This document shows, piece by piece, positions 48,787 through 59,165 of a stretch of DNA of 64,000 bases (positions are counted from its first letter, which is position 1; each line of letters starts with the position of its first letter). The DNA is from Actinomycetes bacterium. Lineage in GTDB: Bacteria; Actinomycetota; Actinomycetes; Mycobacteriales; Pseudonocardiaceae. The stretch spans positions 1 to 64,000 of the forward strand of contig JAJYTH010000004.1 of the NCBI GenBank assembly GCA_021793175.1, given 5' to 3'. A program made the position numbers and the translations under genes. The notes under the pieces were generated by a model, which saw nothing but the letters and a program-made list of their open reading frames with translations, had not been told where the DNA came from and did not search any database.

Positions 48787-50397
48787 GTGCGCAGATCCGG
48801 AACGAAAGCGATACTCGCCGCCGCCGTGGCATGCACCACGGCACTGGCGGTGTCGACGGCACCCGCGGCGGCGGAACCGTCCCCCCAGACCACACCGTCC
48901 GACATCGGCCTCGGCGACGTCATCCCCGCACCCGTCGAAGTCACGCCCGACTCGGACGCCGACTACCGGCTCGGGCCGGGAACACTCATCCGCACGGAAC
49001 CGCGATCGGCCGAGGCCCGCGCCATCGGCCGACAGCTCGCCGGCACGCTACGACCCGCGACCGGTTATCCGCTGCCGGTGGTACCCGCCCACGGGAACAG
49101 CGCCGGCGGTATTTCGCTGTTGCTCGACGACGTGGGCGACGAACTGGGGTCCGAGGGCTACCGGCTGGACGTCACCGACAGAGGTGTCACCATCCGCGCC
49201 AACGAACCCGCGGGCCTCTTCGCCGGCACACAGACACTGCGGCAACTGCTGCCCGCCGCGATCGAGTCCGACACGCGCCAGCACGAGACGTGGACCGTGG
49301 CCGGCGGCAGCATCGTCGACCACCCGCGATTCGAGTACCGCAGCGCCATGCTCGACATCGCGCGGCACTTCCACACACCCGACGAGATCAAGTCCTACAT
49401 CGACGAACTCGCACGCTACAAGATCAACTACTTTCACATCCACCTGACGGACGACCAGGGCTGGCGCATCGAGATCGACAGCTGGCCCGAGCTCGCCACG
49501 GTGGGCGGCGGCCCCGGCACCGGCGTGGACGGCGTCGGCGGCGGCTACCTCACCAAGGACGACTATCGCGACATCGTCGCCTACGCCGCCGACCGACACA
49601 TCACCATCGTCCCGGAGATCGACATGCCGGGACACACCAACTCCGCCCTCTCGACGTACGCGGAACTGAACTGCGACGGTGTCGCTTCGCCCCCACGCAC
49701 CGACATGGCCGTCGGATACAGCTCCCTGTGCATCGACAAGGAGATCACCTACGAGTTCGTGGACGACGTCATCCGTGAGATCGCGGAACTGACCCCCGGA
49801 CCGTACCTGCACATCGGCGGCGACGAGGCACACGAGACCTCGGCCGAGGACTACCGCGCTTTCATGCAACGAGCGGTGCCGATCGTCCAGAAGTACGGCA
49901 AACAGCCGCTCGGCTGGAACGAGATCGTGGCGGCCGAACCCTCGACCGACACCATCGCCCAGTACTGGCACACCACGACCGACCACGACGAGATCGCCGA
50001 CGCCGTCGAACGCGGCCACCGAGTGATCATGTCACCCGCCAACAAGGCGTACCTCGACATGAAGTACGACGAGGACACGCCACTCGGCCTGTCCTGGGCG
50101 GCCTACATCGAGGTCCGCGACGCCTACGGCTGGGACCCCGCCGACTACGTCAACGGCGTCGGCGAGGACGCCGTTTTGGGCGTCGAGGCGCCGCTGTGGT
50201 CGGAAACGCTGCGCTCACTCGACCACATCGAGTACATGGCGTTCCCGAGGCTCGCCGCCATCGCCGAACTCGGCTGGTCACCGCAGCAGGCACACGACTG
50301 GACATCGTTCAGCGAACGGCTCGGCCAGCAGGCACCACGCTGGGAGGCACGCGGCGTCGACTTCTATCGCTCACCGCAGGTTCCGTGGGAATCGTGA
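48787..50397 (+). CDS. Secreted beta-N-acetylhexosaminidase (GH20)
   Basis: 536-aa exported glycosidase removing terminal GlcNAc from chitin oligomers or wall fragments. The signal peptide RRSGTKAILAAAVACTTALAV ends near APAAA. An N-terminal GH20b domain (about 35-160) precedes the catalytic barrel, which starts RFEYRSAMLDIARHFH. The catalytic Asp-Glu pair is in YLHIGGDEAHET. Also present: HLTDDQGWRIEIDSWPEL, VPEIDMPGHTNSAL, and the substrate Trp regions LGWNEI and GVEAPLWSE. The GTG at 48787 has CGGAGG 5 nt upstream; GTG 48781 is an alternative. Two DasR-like sites upstream suggest induction by GlcNAc or chitin. Confidence 0.93.
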   Translation: MRRSGTKAILAAAVACTTALAVSTAPAAAEPSPQTTPSDIGLGDVIPAPVEVTPDSDADYRLGPGTLIRTEPRSAEARAIGRQLAGTLRPATGYPLPVVPAHGNSAGGISLLLDDVGDELGSEGYRLDVTDRGVTIRANEPAGLFAGTQTLRQLLPAAIESDTRQHETWTVAGGSIVDHPRFEYRSAMLDIARHFHTPDEIKSYIDELARYKINYFHIHLTDDQGWRIEIDSWPELATVGGGPGTGVDGVGGGYLTKDDYRDIVAYAADRHITIVPEIDMPGHTNSALSTYAELNCDGVASPPRTDMAVGYSSLCIDKEITYEFVDDVIREIAELTPGPYLHIGGDEAHETSAEDYRAFMQRAVPIVQKYGKQPLGWNEIVAAEPSTDTIAQYWHTTTDHDEIADAVERGHRVIMSPANKAYLDMKYDEDTPLGLSWAAYIEVRDAYGWDPADYVNGVGEDAVLGVEAPLWSETLRSLDHIEYMAFPRLAAIAELGWSPQQAHDWTSFSERLGQQAPRWEARGVDFYRSPQVPWES

Positions 50398-50445
50398 CGT
50401 CCAGCGCGTGACGACCGTGGGGCCGGCGGCACCGAGACGTCGGCC

Positions 50446-51907
50446 TCACGGCAACCGCGACTCGACGTCGGCGCGCACCGCATCGTACTCGTCCGAGATG
50501 CGCTGCCATGCGGCCTCCACGTGGGCCCGCCGCGTGCTGGGCGCCCCGACGGCCATGCGGTAACAACACGTGCTCGCCCACTTTCGTGTGGCTCAAGAAC
50601 AGCGCGCCGGAGTCGTTGAGCCGCTCCAGCAACACCATCGTGGCCGCGTTCGCCTCCTCCGTGGACGAAGAAGGCCAAACCGGCCGGAAAACACACGAGA
50701 CCGAACGGATGGTGCGGTCACAGTTCGAACCGCGGATCGGCCTCCACCGACGCCGCGACGACGTCGGCGAGTTCGATACCGTCGCGCACGTGCGCGCGCA
50801 GCCCCTCGGCGCCGTACCAACGGATCACCGACCACAACTTCAACGCCCGGAACCGGCGACCGAGTGGAACCTGCCAGTCGCGGTAGTCGATGACCTCACC
50901 GGAACTGGTGGCGGTGTTGCGCAGGTACTCGGGAAGGATCGACAACGCCTCGACCATGGGCTCACAATCCCCCAGCCACAACACCGAACAATCGAAGTTC
51001 GTGAGCAACCACTTGTGCGGATTGGTGACATACGAGTCGGCGTAGTCGGCCACCCCGTCGTTGATCCACCGCAGTTCCGGACACACCGCCGCCACACCCG
51101 CGTAAGCCGCGTCGACATGCAGCCACACACCCCGCGCCCGGCAGATCTCGCCGATCCTGCGCACCGGGTCGACGGCCGTGGTGGACGTGGTCCCGATCGT
51201 GGCGCACACCATCGTGGGCACGAACCCGGCCTCCACGTCTTCGGCGATCAACTCGTCCAGATGCGCCGGGTCCATGGCGAGCGTGTCCGGGTCCACGTCG
51301 ACGACACGCACGTTCTCGACACCCACCCAGTCACCCGCGCGGCCTTCTCCAACGACGAATGCGTCTGCGACGACACATACAGCGTGTGGGCCCCTTCACC
51401 GGCGCGCTGCCGCGCCGCGAGGACCGCGACCACGGCGGCGCTGGACGCCGAATCCTGGATGACACCGCCACCACTCGCATCGGTGCGGAACCGGGCGGGC
51501 AGGTCGAGCAACTCCACCAACCAGTCGACGACCAGCGTCTCCAACTCCGTACACGCCGGGCTGGTCGCCCACAACATCCCCTGCACGCCCAGACCGGACG
51601 ACAACAGGTCACCGAGCACGGCGGGCCCGCTGGCGTTGGCCGGGAAATAGCCGAAGAAACTCGGATGCTGCCAATGGGTCGCGCCGGGCAGGACGACGCG
51701 GTCGAGATCGGCGAGCACGGCGTCGAACGGTTCCCCCCTCTCCGGTGGGTGCTTCGGCAACGCCTCCCGCACCGCGCCGGGCGACACCCTCGACCGCACC
51801 GGATGCGACTCGACCGTGGCCAGATAGTCGGCGATCCAATCGACGACCTGCTTGCCGTAAACCCGGAACTGCTCCGGCGTCATGTGCTCCGCCACCCCAC
51901 GAAGCAT
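50446..51907 (-). pseudogene. Frameshifted pyridoxal-dependent (aromatic-L-amino-acid type) decarboxylase
   Basis: A group II PLP decarboxylase of about 480 residues can be reconstructed only across several frames. Frame 1 (from about 51907) encodes MTPEQFRVYGKQVVDWIADYL, HPSFFGYFPAN and SSQTHSSLEKAARV. Near 51325 (a G-rich GGGTGGGTG run) the frame shifts into NVRVVDVDPDTLAM, HVDAAYAGVAAVCPE and the PLP-Lys motif NPHKWLLTNFDCSVLWL. That frame stops at 50718 (DPRFEL). Later pieces TEEANAATMVLLERLNDSGALFLSHTKVGEHV and AVGAPSTRRAHVEAAWQRI lie in other frames, with breaks near 50670 and 50560 and the natural end at 50446. At least four shifts argue for a true pseudogene rather than one sequencing error, but base errors in G runs cannot be excluded. 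It converges with the hexosaminidase gene. Confidence 0.85.
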
Positions 51908-51960
51908 AATCGCGCTCACGCCCGACACAGTGCCGCACAGATCCACGCCGCCGATCCACC

Positions 51961-52007
51961 GCGCCGGTTCACGCCGGTTCACGCCGGTTCACGATGACAA
52001 CCGGCGT
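51961..52007. repeat. 10-bp direct repeats plus inverted copy before trpS
   Basis: Three tandem copies of RCGCCGGTTC (51961-51990) are followed by AACCGGCGT (51999-52007), the inverse complement of the unit. The last direct copy and the inverted copy form a 9-bp stem with a 9-nt loop. They lie between the divergent decarboxylase relic and trpS, in the probable trpS promoter region. Confidence 0.8.
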
Positions 52008-52052
52008 GGGTTCCGTAACCGGCCGCCGACGACGCGGAGCTAGGATGGCCGC

Positions 52053-53078
52053 ATGTCAGAACCCGCAGCCAAGGTTTCCTTGACCGGCATCAAACCGTCC
52101 GGAGAAGTCCACCTGGGCAACCTGGTGGGCGCGATCCGTCCGGCGCTGCGGTTGGCCGAACAGTACGACTCCCTGTACTTCATCGCCGACTACCACGCGC
52201 TGACGAGCATCCGCGACCCCCAACTGCTCAGGCACTACTCGCGTTCAGTGGCCGCGTCATGGCTCGCCGCGGGTCTCGACCCGGCACGCACGACCTTCTA
52301 CGTGCAGTCGGACATCCCCGAGGTATTCGAACTCAACTGGGTCCTCTCATGCGTCACCGGCAAGGGCCTCATGAACCGCGCTCACGCCTACAAAGCCGCG
52401 CGCGACCGCAACGTCGAAGCCGGTGAGGACCCCGACGTCGGCATCAACATGGGGCTGTACAACTACCCCATCCTCATGGCCGTCGACATCCTCATCATGG
52501 AGACCGACGTGGTGCCCGTGGGCAAGGACCAGGTGCAACACGTCGAATACGCCGCCGACATCGCGGGCAGCTTCAACCACCTCTACGGCGACAGCTACAG
52601 CTTCAAGATCCCGCAGGCCATCATTCCGGAAACCGGCACCGGCGACGTGCTCCCCGGCCTCGACGGCCGCAAGATGAGCAAGTCGTACGACAACACCATC
52701 CCGCTGTTCCTGCCGGAGAACAAACTCAAAAAGCTCGTCCGCCGCATCCCCACCGACAGCACCCCGGTGGAGGAACCGAAGGACCCGGACAGCTCGGCGG
52801 TCTTCCAGATCCTCGAACAGTTCACACCCGCCTCCGCCGCGGACGTCGTCGCCGACACCCGCAAACGCCTCCAGGAAGGCGGCATGGGCTGGGGCGAGCT
52901 GAAGAACATCCTGTTCGAGGTACTGAATTCCGAACTCGCGCCCATGCGCGAGAAGTACAACGCGTACATGGAACCCGGCAGCGAACTCGACGACGTCCTC
53001 GCACGCGGCGCCGAACGGGCAAGGGAACGCGCGAGCAGGGTGCTGTCGTCGGTACGTAAAGCCATCGGTGTCGTCTGA
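52053..53078 (+). CDS. trpS: Tryptophanyl-tRNA synthetase
   Basis: 341-aa class I synthetase charging tRNA-Trp. The HIGH equivalent is PSGEVHLGNLVGA near residue 15. YFIADYHALT and NYPILMAVDILIMETDVVPVGKDQVQHVEYA line the tryptophan site, and the signature GRKMSKSYDNTI is intact. Length fits the bacterial family. It is flanked by two pseudogenes, but its own frame shows no damage. The upstream region holds short repeats rather than a recognisable T-box or attenuator. Confidence 0.97.
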   Translation: MSEPAAKVSLTGIKPSGEVHLGNLVGAIRPALRLAEQYDSLYFIADYHALTSIRDPQLLRHYSRSVAASWLAAGLDPARTTFYVQSDIPEVFELNWVLSCVTGKGLMNRAHAYKAARDRNVEAGEDPDVGINMGLYNYPILMAVDILIMETDVVPVGKDQVQHVEYAADIAGSFNHLYGDSYSFKIPQAIIPETGTGDVLPGLDGRKMSKSYDNTIPLFLPENKLKKLVRRIPTDSTPVEEPKDPDSSAVFQILEQFTPASAADVVADTRKRLQEGGMGWGELKNILFEVLNSELAPMREKYNAYMEPGSELDDVLARGAERARERASRVLSSVRKAIGVV

Positions 53079-53087
53079 TTCGTCGTC

Positions 53088-53841
53088 GGCCGTGGGACCC
53101 ACTCGCGGCCGACGACCCGCCACAGATCGGCCCCTATCGCGTACTCGGCTCCCTCGGCGAAGGCGGCATGGCCGCGTACTGTTGGCCGCCGCACCCGACG
53201 GGTCGGGTCTCACGGCCACCAACGCACTCATCGGCTCGCCATATTCTATGTCGGCGGCAACATCACGCCGGCCAGCGACGTGTTCTCCCTCGGCTCACTG
53301 CTGTTCACGGTGGCTGCGAGGCGTCGGTTCAACTGTCCGACAACCCACAATTCGCCGTCAGTGTCAGTGATTCCACGTCTTCTTCATGCAAGGGCCCGAG
53401 AGCTGCCCTTGACACAGCGTTGGAACGACTCCGCGATGACAGTGTCTTGCGTGATCTTCCAACGAACAGTGCACTCGGCATCGACACGTGCCTGCTCCTT
53501 GCCGAGGAAACCACGCGCGACCTGCTCGGTCCTACGTCAACAGCGTCTGGCTTGCACGGCTGTGAATGGGACGGCAACCGCAGCGTCCGCGTTCGTGTCG
53601 CGCCGGGCTTTCCCGGCCACCCCCTGCGGAGGATGCCGAACCGTTGGAGTTCGACGGCATCTCAGCGCGTGCCGTAAGTGATTCCGAAGACTATTGTTTG
53701 ATCACGTGGACGCATCATCACATTGATGACGAGCGTAGCGAGGACGTGAATGTTTTCTATTTCCACTCGGGTGAAGGAAACCCGTGTGCTGTGGCACAGC
53801 AGCTCGCAGGCGCCGTTGCCGCGAACCTGCCGCACTCATGA
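53088..53841 (+). pseudogene. Remnant of a Ser/Thr kinase gene with sensor-like C-terminus
   Basis: Kinase fragments lie in three frames. IGPYRVLGSLGEGGM (53126-53170) is the Gly loop of a PknB-like kinase. GRVLLAAAPDGSGL continues it in another frame. The sequence then jumps to LIGSPYSMS and ITPASDVFSLGSLLF, the activation-loop/APE and subdomain IX regions. Lys, HRD and DFG regions are missing, so several hundred bases have been deleted. Downstream (53370-53841) two frames together encode a Cys-containing domain (TCLLLAEETTRDLLGP, GLHGCEWDG, YCLITWTHHH, GEGNPCAVAQQLAGAVA) resembling an extracellular sensor or DUF3558-like fold. The last part may still be open from 53566, but no start is convincing. 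Confidence 0.75.
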
Positions 53842-53868
53842 CAGTACGTTATTAGTTGACGGTCACAC

Positions 53869-55251
<1,383 letters not shown>

Positions 55252-55422
55252 TTAAGCTCAACGAAACATCGCGACGACCGACAGGGCAAGACGGCGAATA
55301 TCACCTTGGGGCGGTTTCGCCGTGATATCTGCCACCTGCCTGACTCGGCCGTGAGGTGCACCACGCCGGCCAGTGGTTGTCCGGAGCCGAGCGGTAGCTG
55401 CGCGCCTGACCACCGTCGTCGT

Positions 55423-56559
55423 TCAGTCCCGGGGTTCCGGAAAACTGCTCCGCATGTGACCGGACGGCGTGGTCACGTCGAGTCGTTGCGACTGTGGGTC
55501 AAAAAGATACTTCCATCCGGGCACGTCCTTGAGGCGGTGATGGCGCCGGCAGAGTCCCACGAGATTGTCCGGGTTCGTGGGCCCGTGACGATTCCACTCC
55601 ACGCTGTGGTCGAGATCGGTGAATTGGCTTGGCCTGTGGCAACCCGGGAATCGGCATTCACGGTCACGCACACGTGTGAACTCATCGGTCACCGCGGGAG
55701 GTCGGTACCGTTCACGTCCTGCGTCGATCGGTGCCCCGGTGAGTGGGTCGGTCACGATGCGCCGCCATGTCGAGCCGTTGTCATACGCGATCTGTCGGGC
55801 CACCGAAGCCGGGATGGGTCCGTGTCCCGCGAGCTCGCCGGGTTCGTTCCGAAGACCCATCAGGGTTGTGAGGTCGACATGGACGTATACCTCCGCCTTC
55901 GCCGGGCCGAGGGGGTTCCCGTGTTTTTCCAGGAGGATGTCGGCGAGCACGTCGGCCCTGAGTTGATCGGTCGTGCGGTTTTCCCCGCTACGTCGCAGGG
56001 CCTGTGCTTCTCGGTCGATGCGCGTGTAGGCGGCACTCGCCACTTCTGCGGGGAGGTCGGCGAGCAGAGTGGCTATTCCGTGATCGCCGTGAATGAGTTC
56101 CACACGTCGTTGTGCACGTCGTCGGCGTGCTCTGTCTTCGGCGCCTTCCGGGTCGACACGGTGCACTACTCGGTTCACGAGCCGACGAATGCGGGAAGGC
56201 TCGCGGTTGACGAGTTTGTCAGCCACCAGGACGTCGACGTACGCGGCCTTCTCGTCCGAGAGCACGGCCGTCGGTTCGGCGACTTTGGACGCTTTGTACG
56301 CGTCGATTTCACCTCGTCGCATAGCGGCTAGCGTGTTCGGCAGTCGGTGGGTCAAGGCCTTGGCGAGCGCCAGTCTCTTCCGCGCCGCGTTCTCTCCGAC
56401 AGCCAGAGTTAGAGCCAGCTCAGCGGCGACGTCCTCCGCGCGGCCACGGCGTTCGTAATAAGCAGAGATCTCCTCCAGCTGCAATGACTGGAGTCGGGAA
56501 ATACGTTGTTCTAATCGTCGAATACGGGCAATCGACTTCTCCCCCAGCAATTCACCCAT
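55423..56559 (-). CDS. DUF222/13E12-type HNH endonuclease-like protein
   Basis: 378-aa protein of the 13E12 repeat family. The N-terminal DUF222 domain (about 1-250) includes LALTLAVGENAARKRLALAKAL, MRRGEIDAYKASKVAE and the segment PAKAEVYVHVDLTTLMGL. The C-terminal HNH domain is RVRDRECRFPGCHRPSQFTDLDHSVEWNRHG (Cys pair and Asp-His) followed by NPDNLVGLCRRHHRLKD, so zinc ligands and catalytic His are present. Such genes are multi-copy and mobile-like in actinobacteria; the biological role is unsettled. The ATG at 56559 lies just after a TAGGGT box and may be leaderless. Confidence 0.85.
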   Translation of the reverse strand: MGELLGEKSIARIRRLEQRISRLQSLQLEEISAYYERRGRAEDVAAELALTLAVGENAARKRLALAKALTHRLPNTLAAMRRGEIDAYKASKVAEPTAVLSDEKAAYVDVLVADKLVNREPSRIRRLVNRVVHRVDPEGAEDRARRRRAQRRVELIHGDHGIATLLADLPAEVASAAYTRIDREAQALRRSGENRTTDQLRADVLADILLEKHGNPLGPAKAEVYVHVDLTTLMGLRNEPGELAGHGPIPASVARQIAYDNGSTWRRIVTDPLTGAPIDAGRERYRPPAVTDEFTRVRDRECRFPGCHRPSQFTDLDHSVEWNRHGPTNPDNLVGLCRRHHRLKDVPGWKYLFDPQSQRLDVTTPSGHMRSSFPEPRD

Positions 56560-57007
56560 GCCATCGACCCTAGCCGAACACCACACCCACCACAGTACCC
56601 GAAAATAGTGAAAGAATGCACGAATGGTACCGTTCGCGTATTTCTACTTTCGCACGGTCGAGGAAATGGCACAATGCGTGGAAGTGATCGAGGCTCGGTG
56701 GAGCGGCAGAATCGACGACTCTTCGGTGCCACCGACGACTCGTTCGTTCCGCTAGTACTGGGAGTCGCTTCGAATATTACTCAGCCGCCGCAACCTCACG
56801 TGGTCGTGTCTCTCGACCGTTCGCATGGACCGTTTTCGAAGGCTGAAGCGGGTCCGGCCTCGAACAGCCCGCTTCAACGGCCGAACCGGTGCTGTCGCCC
56901 CGAACATCCGGGAGAAGCTCGAACACACCGGGGCGCGTGAGCACGCGCATCGCGTCCGGATCGCTACGCTACCGCGCAGCGATCATCGCCCTGATTGCGG
57001 AGGGTTC
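56560..57007. other. Intergenic stretch upstream of the patatin-like gene
   Basis: About 450 bp between divergent genes. A plus-strand open frame (56608-56940) and the upstream extension of the patatin frame (from 56825) have no recognisable homology and no good ribosome-binding site. GC content dips between 56590 and 56680. No RNA gene or repeat is seen. Confidence 0.5.
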
Positions 57008-57862
57008 GTGACGAATAACGACAAGACACTCGTGTTGGGAGCGGGCGGCATCACCGGGATCGCTTGGGAACTGGGTTTACTGGCAGGGCTCGCCGAGCGC
57101 GGTGTGGATCTCGGGTCCGCCGACCTGGTGATCGGAACCTCCACTGGAGCGGTGGTCGGCGCCCAGTTACTCGGTGGCATCGATCTCTACGCGCGCTATC
57201 GCAATGAGCTGGAAGGTGTGAGGGGAGAGAAGGTGGGGAGGATCGGGCTGCGCAATCTGGTGCGAATCGGTCTCGCCGGATTTCGCGCAAGTGACCCTAC
57301 GGACGCGCGCAGGCGCATCGGCGAGCTTGCACTCGCGGCACGGACCGAGACCGAGGCCGTGCGGCGCAAGACCGTCGCGGCGTGGCTCGGTGGCGTCGAC
57401 GACTGGCTCGACCGACGCCTGCGGGTCACCGCGGTCAATGCGGAAACCGGCGAATTCATGGTGTTCGACAAGGGAAGTGGCGTCGATCTGGTGGCCGCGG
57501 TCGCCGCGAGCTACGCGTCTCCGTGCGTGCGCCCACCGTCCACTATCGGCGACGGCCGCTTCATCGACAGTGGGTTGCGTTCTCCGTCCAATGCCGACCT
57601 TGCGGAGGGCTACGAGAGGATCGTGGTGCTCACTCCCGTTGAAGGTGGTGGTGATGCGATGGGTTCGCCCGTGGAAGAGGTCGCCGAGTTGCGGAAGCAG
57701 TCTCAGGTTGTCCACGTCGCACCCGATTCTGAGGCGCGTCCGCAGGTCGGTCGCTCGATGCCGCAGATGCTCAAGCCGGCACGGCGGGCGGGAGCCGCGA
57801 AGGCTGGGTACGCACAGGCGGCACGTGTTGTCGATGAGATCGCTCTTGTCTGGTCGAGCTGA
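57008..57862 (+). CDS. Patatin-like phospholipase
   Basis: 284-aa protein of the patatin/RssA family. The N-terminal oxyanion-hole motif is LVLGAGGITGIAWELGLL, the nucleophile elbow is GTSTGAVVGAQ (GxSxG), and the catalytic Asp lies in GDGRFIDSGLRSPSNADLA, where the usual DG(G/A) is DSG. Both members of the Ser-Asp dyad are therefore present. No signal peptide is seen. The family hydrolyses acyl esters of lipids; the substrate is unknown. The GTG at 57008 has GGAGGG immediately upstream and starts right at the homology. tRNA-Ala follows on the opposite strand. Confidence 0.85.
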   Translation: MTNNDKTLVLGAGGITGIAWELGLLAGLAERGVDLGSADLVIGTSTGAVVGAQLLGGIDLYARYRNELEGVRGEKVGRIGLRNLVRIGLAGFRASDPTDARRRIGELALAARTETEAVRRKTVAAWLGGVDDWLDRRLRVTAVNAETGEFMVFDKGSGVDLVAAVAASYASPCVRPPSTIGDGRFIDSGLRSPSNADLAEGYERIVVLTPVEGGGDAMGSPVEEVAELRKQSQVVHVAPDSEARPQVGRSMPQMLKPARRAGAAKAGYAQAARVVDEIALVWSS

Positions 57863-57974
57863 GTCGCAGCCGACCCGGGTCCGTTACGGACTGCGTAGTC
57901 CTGACAGCAAAAAGACCACCCGCCGAGCGGGTGGTCTTCGATATGACGACTTGTGAGGGTGTGGCACCCTAGAG

Positions 57975-58047
57975 TGGAGCTGAGGGGAATCGAACCCCTG
58001 ACCTTCTCGTTGCGAACGAGACGCGCTACCAACTGCGCTACAGCCCC
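57975..58047 (-). tRNA. tRNA-Ala (CGC)
   Basis: A 73-nt cloverleaf on the minus strand. Acceptor GGGGCTG pairs with CAGCTCC through a G3-U70 wobble, the alanine identity element. The anticodon stem TCTCG/CGAGA encloses TTCGCAA with anticodon CGC. The T stem AGGGG/CCCCT encloses TTCGATT. Discriminator A is present and CCA is not encoded. Confidence 0.95.
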
Positions 58048-58105
58048 TTGTTGGTTGCTCGGTGAGCATAGCAAGCTCACCACACCCACCGAGCGAGGGG
58101 GTGCC

Positions 58106-58975
58106 TTATTCGCCCGCGGCACGTCGGTACGAGTACCGACTGGGGTCGTCGAGCTCGTGAAACGCAGGGTCCTCGTCCTCCAGGTCGACGACGACGGCCT
58201 GCCTACGGACACGTGTAGTGGGCATCGGCTTGCGTTCGGCACCGACCACGTCGCCGGGCTCGTTCTTCAGCACTTCGATGTCCGCGAGCGGGTCTGGTCT
58301 ACGAGGAGCTCGTCGCGACGCGGCACGCAGGCGAGCGAGCCTGCGCTGTCGGATCTCTTCCTCGATCCGAACCTGTCGACGCAGGTAGACGAGGTAGCCT
58401 GCGAGCAGGACGTCCGCGACGCCGTGCACCCACCACAGCACGGGAAGTACGAAGCCGGCCGCGATGGCCGTGGTGACGACGGCCAGCAGGAGCACCAAGA
58501 CAGCCCTCTGCCGGAAGGCGTACTTCGCTTTGGCAGCCATCGCCGCGGCCTCGGGATCGAATCCGCCACGTCCCGGTCGGTAACGACGCATAGGACGCTC
58601 TTCGGTCACCGGCGCGCGCCTCGACGGGTATTCGTCGAACTCGCTGTCCTCGGCGTCACGGTGATCGTCGCTGTAAGTGTCGTGTTCGTCACTGTAGATG
58701 TCGTCGTGTGTGGTCTCCGGCTCGTCGTAGACGCCCCGCTCGTCCCGCATGTCCTCGTCGTCCGCGTCGATCAATTCCCCGTCGTTCAGCGCATCGGTGT
58801 CCCCCCGTTCGAACTCGCCGTTCGACACACTGTGCGCACTCCCGCTACGCACGACCCGCGCGGCCAATGCCGCATCGTTGGTCTGCGTGATGACCTGGCG
58901 CTTACGCGCGACCATGGGAACGAGGACGGCAAGCCATGCCGCAGCGAGCCCCACAATGATCAAAGAGCTGGGCAT
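58106..58975 (-). CDS. GlpR/SepX-like divisome membrane protein
   Basis: 289-aa membrane protein. One helix at the N-terminus (about 4-22, LIIVGLAAAWLAVLVPM, then RKRQ) is followed by a long acidic, Asp/Glu-rich cytoplasmic loop (about 50-130) and two closely spaced helices (about 158-197), then a basic Arg-rich tail. This matches the actinobacterial SepX/GlpR family. In Streptomyces SepX supports division, and in corynebacteria GlpR is the membrane receptor of the MoeA-like protein Glp. A RimJ-like gene and a MoeA/Glp gene follow upstream on the same strand, as in Rv0996-Rv0994, which supports the call. No function is shown for this protein itself. Confidence 0.78.
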   Translation of the reverse strand: MPSSLIIVGLAAAWLAVLVPMVARKRQVITQTNDAALAARVVRSGSAHSVSNGEFERGDTDALNDGELIDADDEDMRDERGVYDEPETTHDDIYSDEHDTYSDDHRDAEDSEFDEYPSRRAPVTEERPMRRYRPGRGGFDPEAAAMAAKAKYAFRQRAVLVLLLAVVTTAIAAGFVLPVLWWVHGVADVLLAGYLVYLRRQVRIEEEIRQRRLARLRAASRRAPRRPDPLADIEVLKNEPGDVVGAERKPMPTTRVRRQAVVVDLEDEDPAFHELDDPSRYSYRRAAGE

Positions 58976-59165
58976 CTCCCGTCACCTCCCCCGACCAGCA
59001 CTGCCAGTACTGCCACTGCCGTGGATGGCACAACCGGAGTCCTGGCCCTCGCCCCGTACTCATACCGACTATCGTCACGCTAGTCACAGGAGTAACAGAA
59101 AACGCGGAGACTCGCCGGATGGTTTTTCGACTCGCTCGCCTCGCTGTAGCACGTTTCACCGTGAG

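Noticed and set aside
56608-56940. 110-aa plus-strand open frame between the HNH and patatin-like genes
   Set aside because: No homology recognised, no ribosome-binding site, and the residue composition is unlike a real protein.
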